This document shows, piece by piece, positions 60,182 to 64,000 of a stretch of DNA of 64,000 bases. Position 1 is the first letter of the stretch. Each line of letters begins with the position of its first letter. The stretch comes from Agromyces sp. S2-1-8 (GTDB taxonomy: Bacteria > Actinomycetota > Actinomycetes > Actinomycetales > Microbacteriaceae): positions 1 to 64,000 of the forward strand of contig NZ_JAJOLP010000001.1 of the NCBI RefSeq assembly GCF_021129215.1. The letters run 5' to 3'. A program made the translations under genes and the position numbers. The notes beneath the pieces were generated by a model, which had not been told where the DNA came from, did no database searches, and saw only the letters and a program-made list of their open reading frames with translations.

Positions 60182-61216
60182 ATGCCCCGCACCATCGTCG
60201 AGCGCGAACTCACGACACCCGTCGCCCTCTGCGGGCCCGACGGCCGGCTGAACCGCGATGCCGTCGGCTGGACCCGCACCCCGCTGCACGACACGTCGGG
60301 CATCGACGGCCGCCGTGTCTGGGGCCGCAACAAGCGGTGGGAGTACTGGGCCGTCACGACGCCGACCCACATCATCGCCCTCACCGTCTCGTCGATCGAC
60401 TACGCCGCGGTGCACGCCGTCCTCGTGCACGACCGACGCGACGGGTCGACCGTCGACCGCGCGGCGATCGCACCGCTCGGCTCGAGCGCGACGCTGCCCG
60501 CATCGCTCGGCGGCGGGCCGGCGCGAGCGCGCACGAAGGCGATCGAGATCGACATCGAGGAGCGCGCCGACGGCTCGGGAACGCTGCTGCGCGGCTCGGC
60601 CCAGGGCGTGCGCTTCGAGATCGACGCGCACCGGCCGACTGGGCACGAGTGCCTCGGCGTGGTCGTGCCGTGGTCCGACCGCCGGTTCCAGTACACGGTG
60701 AAGGATGTCGCGCGACCCGCGACCGGCTGGCTCGAGCTCGGCGGCGAGGGCGATCGGCCCGTCGACCGCATCGCCCTGCCCGAGGGCGAGAGCTGGGCGG
60801 TGCTCGACCACGGCCGCGGCCGCTGGCCGTACCGCATGGTCTGGAACTGGGGCGCCGCGTCCGGCGAGGTCGACGGCCGCACGATCGGCCTGCAGCTCGG
60901 CGGCAAGTGGACCGACGGCACCGGCTCGGCCGAGAACGCCGTCGTCGTCGACGGCCGTCTGCACAAGATCAGCGAGGAGCTCGACTGGGACTACGACATC
61001 CACGACTGGCTCGCGCCGTGGCACATCCGCGGCGAGCACGCCGACCTGTGGTTCGAGCCGTTCTGGGACCGGGTGAGCGCGACCGAGCTCGTCGTGTTCG
61101 GCTCGCACGGGCACCAGTGCTTCGGTCACTACTCGGGCTGGGTCGATGCGGGCGGCGAGCGCATCGCCGTCGACGGGCTGCTCGGCTGGGCCGAGGACGT
61201 ACGGAACCGCTGGTGA
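60182..61216 (+). CDS. DUF2804 protein
   Basis: 344 residues: 'GRNKRWEYWAVTTPTHIIALTV' (landmark 'RNKRWEYWAVTTP'), 'HECLGVVVPWSDRRFQYTVKD' (landmark 'VVPWSDRRFQYT') and 'WNWGAASGEVDGRTIGLQLGGKW' (landmark 'NWGAASGEVDGR'). This Trp-rich beta-structure is the DUF2804 family, function unknown, often near carbohydrate genes in actinobacteria. Its TGA overlaps the GTG of the LacI gene. Confidence 0.82.
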   Translation: MPRTIVERELTTPVALCGPDGRLNRDAVGWTRTPLHDTSGIDGRRVWGRNKRWEYWAVTTPTHIIALTVSSIDYAAVHAVLVHDRRDGSTVDRAAIAPLGSSATLPASLGGGPARARTKAIEIDIEERADGSGTLLRGSAQGVRFEIDAHRPTGHECLGVVVPWSDRRFQYTVKDVARPATGWLELGGEGDRPVDRIALPEGESWAVLDHGRGRWPYRMVWNWGAASGEVDGRTIGLQLGGKWTDGTGSAENAVVVDGRLHKISEELDWDYDIHDWLAPWHIRGEHADLWFEPFWDRVSATELVVFGSHGHQCFGHYSGWVDAGGERIAVDGLLGWAEDVRNRW

Positions 61217-62298
61217 GCGAACGCGATCCGAAGGCCGTCGGCGGCCGCCGCTCAGCTGGGCCGACCCTGAAGGATGTCGCGGCCATCGCCGGCGTCTCGT
61301 ACCGCACGGTCTCCAACGTCATCAACGGCGGCGCCCCCGTGAGCGACTCGACGAAGCGACGGGTCGAGGCCGCGATCGCCGAGGTAGGCTACCGCCCGCA
61401 GCTCGCGGCGCGCCAGCTGCGGATGGGCCGCAGCAACCTGCTCACCCTCTCGGTGCCGTTCCTCTCGCTGCCGTACTTCGCGCAGCTCGCGCACGCCGTC
61501 GTGGGCGCGGCCGAGCGGGTCGGCTACGACGTCGTCGTCGACGAGACGCACGGCGATCCCGAGCGCGAGCTGCGGGCGGCGCGCGGCTTCGGCACGATGC
61601 TCACCGACGGCATCGTGCTGAGTCCGATGTCGCTGAGCGACGCGCAGCTCGAGGCCGCGCGCGGCAGCACTCCGCTCGTCGTCCTCGGCGAGCGCATCCG
61701 CGGCGCCCGCGTCGACCGGGTCGTCGTCGACAGCGTGGTCTCGTCGCGCGATGCCACCTCACACCTGATCGTGTCGGGTCGCCGTGCGCTCGGCTTCCTC
61801 GGCACGGTTCCGGATGCCTCGTCAGGAGCCGCCGCGGCCGACCTGCGGCTCGAGGGGTTCCGAGAGGCGCTTCGCACGGCCGAGCTCGAAGCCGACCCGC
61901 GGCACGTGCTCGAGGTCTCGCCGTGGGACCCGGCCTCGCCCGACGGCGACTACTCGCGGGAGGAGGGCTACGCGCGCGTGCGGGCGCTGCTCGCGGAGCC
62001 CGAGGGGCTCGCCGGCCTCGACGGGCTCGTCTGCGCGAACGACCTGCTCGCGATCGGCGCACTGCGTGCGTTCCGCGAGGCGGAGGTCGACGTGCCGGGG
62101 CAGGTCGCCGTCGTCGGCTGGGACGACTCCCCAGAGTCGGCGTACGCCGCCCCGGCCCTGACGAGCATCGCGCCCGACCTCGCCGAGATCGCCCGCCTCG
62201 CAGTCGCCTCGGTGCTGCGCCTCGTCGACGACCCGCACGCGCCGCCCCGCGTCGAGCAGGCGCCGTACCGGCTCGTCGTGCGCGAGTCGGCGCCGTAG
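61213..62298 (+). CDS. LacI-family repressor of the MFS-GH2 operon
   Basis: 361 residues from GTG 61213, overlapping the DUF2804 stop by 4 nt. N-terminal HTH 'LKDVAAIAGVSYRTVSNVING' with hinge helix 'RPQLAARQLRMGRS', then a periplasmic-binding-type sugar sensor ending 'GWDDSPESAYAAPALTSI'. Location in the operon and the LacI-type palindrome in its promoter indicate autoregulation, with the glycoside or its product as inducer. Confidence 0.9.
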   Translation: MSERDPKAVGGRRSAGPTLKDVAAIAGVSYRTVSNVINGGAPVSDSTKRRVEAAIAEVGYRPQLAARQLRMGRSNLLTLSVPFLSLPYFAQLAHAVVGAAERVGYDVVVDETHGDPERELRAARGFGTMLTDGIVLSPMSLSDAQLEAARGSTPLVVLGERIRGARVDRVVVDSVVSSRDATSHLIVSGRRALGFLGTVPDASSGAAAADLRLEGFREALRTAELEADPRHVLEVSPWDPASPDGDYSREEGYARVRALLAEPEGLAGLDGLVCANDLLAIGALRAFREAEVDVPGQVAVVGWDDSPESAYAAPALTSIAPDLAEIARLAVASVLRLVDDPHAPPRVEQAPYRLVVRESAP

Positions 62299-62362
62299 CC
62301 GCAGCCGGTGAAGAGCACCGACGCGCAGCTCGTCGTCGTCACGGTGCGCGAACTGCTGCCCC

Positions 62363-62380
62363 GGCGCGCCGCGGCGCGCC
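62363..62380. terminator. Short GC hairpin between convergent LacI genes
   Basis: A 7-bp stem (62363-62369 with 62374-62380) with a 4-nt loop lies in the 88-base gap between the two convergent lacI genes. Small but suitably placed for bidirectional termination. Confidence 0.45.
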
Positions 62381-62386
62381 CTGCCC

Positions 62387-63394
62387 TCACCCGGCGGTCG
62401 AGGCCCGCACCACGAGTTCGGGCTGGAACACCACCTGCTCGGGCGTGAAGTCGTCGTCGGCGTCGGCCTCGCGCAGCAGCAGGTCGACGGCGGTGTGCCC
62501 GATGAGGGCGGCGGGCTGCCGGATCGACGAGAGCGGCACGACCGCGGCGGCCGCGAAGTCGATGTCGTCGTAGCCGATGAGCGCGATGTCGCCGGGCACC
62601 TTCGCGTCGCCGCGCATCACGAGGGCCTGCAGCACGCCCATCGCGAGCAGGTCGTTCGCGGCGAACACGGCGTCGGGCCGCTCGGCCGCGGGGCGCGCGC
62701 GCAGCACCTCGCCCGCGGCACGCCCCTGCAGCACGGTGAGGTTCTCGGTGGGCACGACCTCGAGCGAGGCATCCGGCACCTCGGCGACGGCTCGCCGGGC
62801 GCCCTCGAGGCGGTCGGCGACCTGGCGGATGCTCTCGGGTCCGCCGACGAACGCGATGCGCCGCCGGCCGAGCCCGAGCAGGTGCTCGGCGGCGAGCCGG
62901 CCACCGGCGATGTCGTCGACCGCGACCGACGAGAAGCTGCGGTCGTGGGCCTGCCGGTCGACGAGCACGACCGGGGTGCCGCGGTCGCGGAGACGCTGCA
63001 GCCTCGGCAGGTCGTCGGCGAGCGGCGAGATGAGCACGCCGTGCACGCGCTGCTCCTCGAAGAGGTCGACGTAGACGCGTTCGCGTTCGATGTCCTCGTC
63101 GCTCGTGCCGAGCAGCACCGTTAGTCCGGCGTCGGCGGCGCGGGTCTCGGCGCCGCGGGCGACCTCCGTGAAGAACGGGTTGCGCACGTCGAGCACGACG
63201 AAGCCGATCGACCGGCTGCGTCCGGCTCGCAGCTGGCGGGCGGCGTCGTTGCGCACGAAGCCGAGCTCCTCGATCGCGGCGAGCACCCGCTCGACGGTCG
63301 CGGGGGCCACCTTGTCGGGGCGGTTGAGCACGTTCGAGACGGTGCCGACCGAGACCGACGCGGCGGCCGCGACGTCGCGAACACTGACTGCCAT
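62387..63394 (-). CDS. LacI-family regulator of the sugar ABC operon
   Basis: 335 residues. HTH 'VRDVAAAASVSVGTVSNVLNR', hinge 'RNDAARQLRAGRS', and sugar-binding domain with 'RNPFFTEVARGAE' and 'GYDDIDFAAAAVVPLSSIRQP' (landmark 'LSSIRQPAALIG'). It is divergent from a sugar ABC ATPase gene, with several CG-centred palindromes between them, so it should repress that transporter and itself until an aldose binds. Confidence 0.92.
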   Translation of the reverse strand: MAVSVRDVAAAASVSVGTVSNVLNRPDKVAPATVERVLAAIEELGFVRNDAARQLRAGRSRSIGFVVLDVRNPFFTEVARGAETRAADAGLTVLLGTSDEDIERERVYVDLFEEQRVHGVLISPLADDLPRLQRLRDRGTPVVLVDRQAHDRSFSSVAVDDIAGGRLAAEHLLGLGRRRIAFVGGPESIRQVADRLEGARRAVAEVPDASLEVVPTENLTVLQGRAAGEVLRARPAAERPDAVFAANDLLAMGVLQALVMRGDAKVPGDIALIGYDDIDFAAAAVVPLSSIRQPAALIGHTAVDLLLREADADDDFTPEQVVFQPELVVRASTAG

Positions 63395-63441
63395 GGCCGT
63401 TCCTCCTCGTTTCGCACCGGCCCCGTCGGGTCGCTCGGCGT

Positions 63442-63573
63442 TGAACCGATTCGATCATGACATCGAATCCGGACCGTGAGCGGCGCGCGATATTGATTCG
63501 TTTCAATATCGTGACTTGACCACTCGTGCGACCTGACCTTACAGTAACCATGCATCGATTTTGAATCGATTCA
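63442..63573. promoter_or_regulatory. Array of LacI-type operators between lacI and the sugar ABC genes
   Basis: TGAACCGATTCG (63442-63453), TGATTCGTTTCA (63494-63505, inside a 22-bp inverted repeat at 63489-63510) and the perfect TGAATCGATTCA (63562-63573) share the pattern TGA-NNCGNN-TCA. A further inverted repeat pairs GATTCGAT (63448-63455) with ATCGAATC (63462-63469). This stretch is also the main A/T-rich promoter area of the divergent genes. Confidence 0.75.
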
Positions 63574-63628
63574 TAGCAGATTCACTGCAGAGCGATCCCC
63601 CCGCTCCCACCTCGACGAGGAGGCCCCC

Positions 63629-64000
63629 GTGTCGGACACCCCGCGCATGACGGCGGACACCCCGCCCGCCCCCGCGGCGACCCCGCCCATGCTCGAACTC
63701 GAGAACGTCGCGAAGTCGTTCGGCGCCGTCGTCGCGCTGCGCTCCGGAAGCCTGCGGCTCGAGCGCGGCTCGATCCACGCGCTCATCGGCGAGAACGGCG
63801 CCGGCAAGTCGACGCTCGTGAAGATCGTCGCCGGGCTCTACCGCCGCGACGCCGGCGACTTCCGCCTCAACGGCGAGTCGGTCGACTTCGGCTCGACCGC
63901 CCAGTCGAAGGCCGCGGGCATCGCGGTCATCTACCAGGAGCCGACGCTCTTCCCCGACCTCACGGTCACCGAGAACGTCTTCATGGGCCGCCAGCCCGTC
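63629..64000 (+). CDS. Sugar ABC transporter ATP-binding protein, N-terminal part (RbsA/RhaT type)
   Basis: 124 codons are present; the gene runs off the right edge. A GTG start at 63629 has GAGGAGG 5 nt upstream. Walker A is 'GENGAGKSTLVKI', Q-loop 'VIYQEPTLFPDLTVTENVFMG' (landmark 'YQEPTLFPDLTV'). The 'GENGAGKST' form and the following 'GLYRRDAGDFRLNGE' are typical of the first domain of duplicated pentose/rhamnose/AI-2-type ATPases. Controlled by the divergent LacI protein. Confidence 0.9.
   Translation, partial: MSDTPRMTADTPPAPAATPPMLELENVAKSFGAVVALRSGSLRLERGSIHALIGENGAGKSTLVKIVAGLYRRDAGDFRLNGESVDFGSTAQSKAAGIAVIYQEPTLFPDLTVTENVFMGRQPV

Noticed and set aside
1-64000. tRNA, rRNA, insertion sequences, phage genes, attachment sites, riboswitches
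   Set aside because: None could be recognised by reading both strands; weakly structured RNA genes would need a covariance-model search.

Overview
The window is about 72% G+C or higher, uses strongly G/C-ending codons, packs genes tightly with frequent 4-nt ATGA/GTGA overlaps, and has many TAG(C/G)NT-type -10 boxes 6-8 nt before the start codon (leaderless transcripts). Family content (PucR, HspR-like, FBP, DUF1918, DUF2795, two CMD-domain proteins with a luciferase-like monooxygenase) and intergenic repeat types suggest a soil or plant-associated actinobacterium, most likely Microbacteriaceae (Agromyces-like). No rRNA, tRNA, IS, phage, CRISPR or origin was recognised. The window starts inside an amidohydrolase gene and ends inside a sugar ABC ATPase gene.

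Region by region. (1) 1-8.7 kb: a minus-strand putrescine/GABA catabolic operon (gabT, glutamate dehydrogenase, gabD, putrescine oxidase, universal stress protein, APC permease). (2) 9.0-13.3 kb: a minus-strand Fe3+/polyamine-type ABC importer, followed upstream by a DHA2 efflux pump and an LVIVD-repeat protein to 16.6 kb. (3) 16.7-26.3 kb: a LysR gene divergent from a nine-gene operon for the 3-hydroxyanthranilate meta-cleavage (2-aminomuconate) pathway ending with kynureninase; its products should be pyruvate and acetyl-CoA. A PucR regulator follows. (4) 28.3-34.2 kb: a very large secreted GH20-LamG-GH29-NEW3-F5/8C glycosidase, then a GH1 beta-glucosidase. (5) 34.3-41.0 kb: PadR with a divergent SnoaL-like gene, DUF1918, SGNH hydrolase, an HspR-like/hsp20 divergent pair, an EF-G-binding FBP protein, a membrane protein and a class V aminotransferase. 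(6) 41.1-53.1 kb: the poorly characterised Avi_7169/Avi_7170/KPN_01858/KPN_01854 system (two AhpD/CMD-like proteins, FMN luciferase-like monooxygenase, oligopeptide-type ABC importer), an NtaA/DszA-type monooxygenase, an FMN reductase, a desaturase and an unrecognised two-gene unit. (7) 53.4-56.7 kb: DEAD-box helicase and two membrane proteins. (8) 56.8-64 kb: a LacI-controlled MFS-GH2-DUF2804 operon, and a second LacI gene divergent from a sugar ABC operon.

The regulatory sequence is unusually informative. The NtaA-type monooxygenase and the FMN reductase have near-identical promoters (TCGCGG-17 bp-TAGCGT) preceded at the same distance by three GTCAC-type direct repeats 20 bp apart, so they are probably co-regulated as a two-component flavin system. 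A paired GTAC-centred element with 30-31 bp spacing occurs upstream of both the gabT operon and pucR, suggesting that PucR controls putrescine/GABA catabolism. Long palindromes mark the PadR, LacI and HspR circuits and the unrecognised two-gene unit at 51.8-52.4 kb. A 10-mer, GGATGCCTCG, recurs 18 times on the two strands, mostly inside genes in Asp-Ala-Ser or Glu-Ala-Ser frames.

All functions are inferred from reading the sequence and remembered family signatures; no database search was run.
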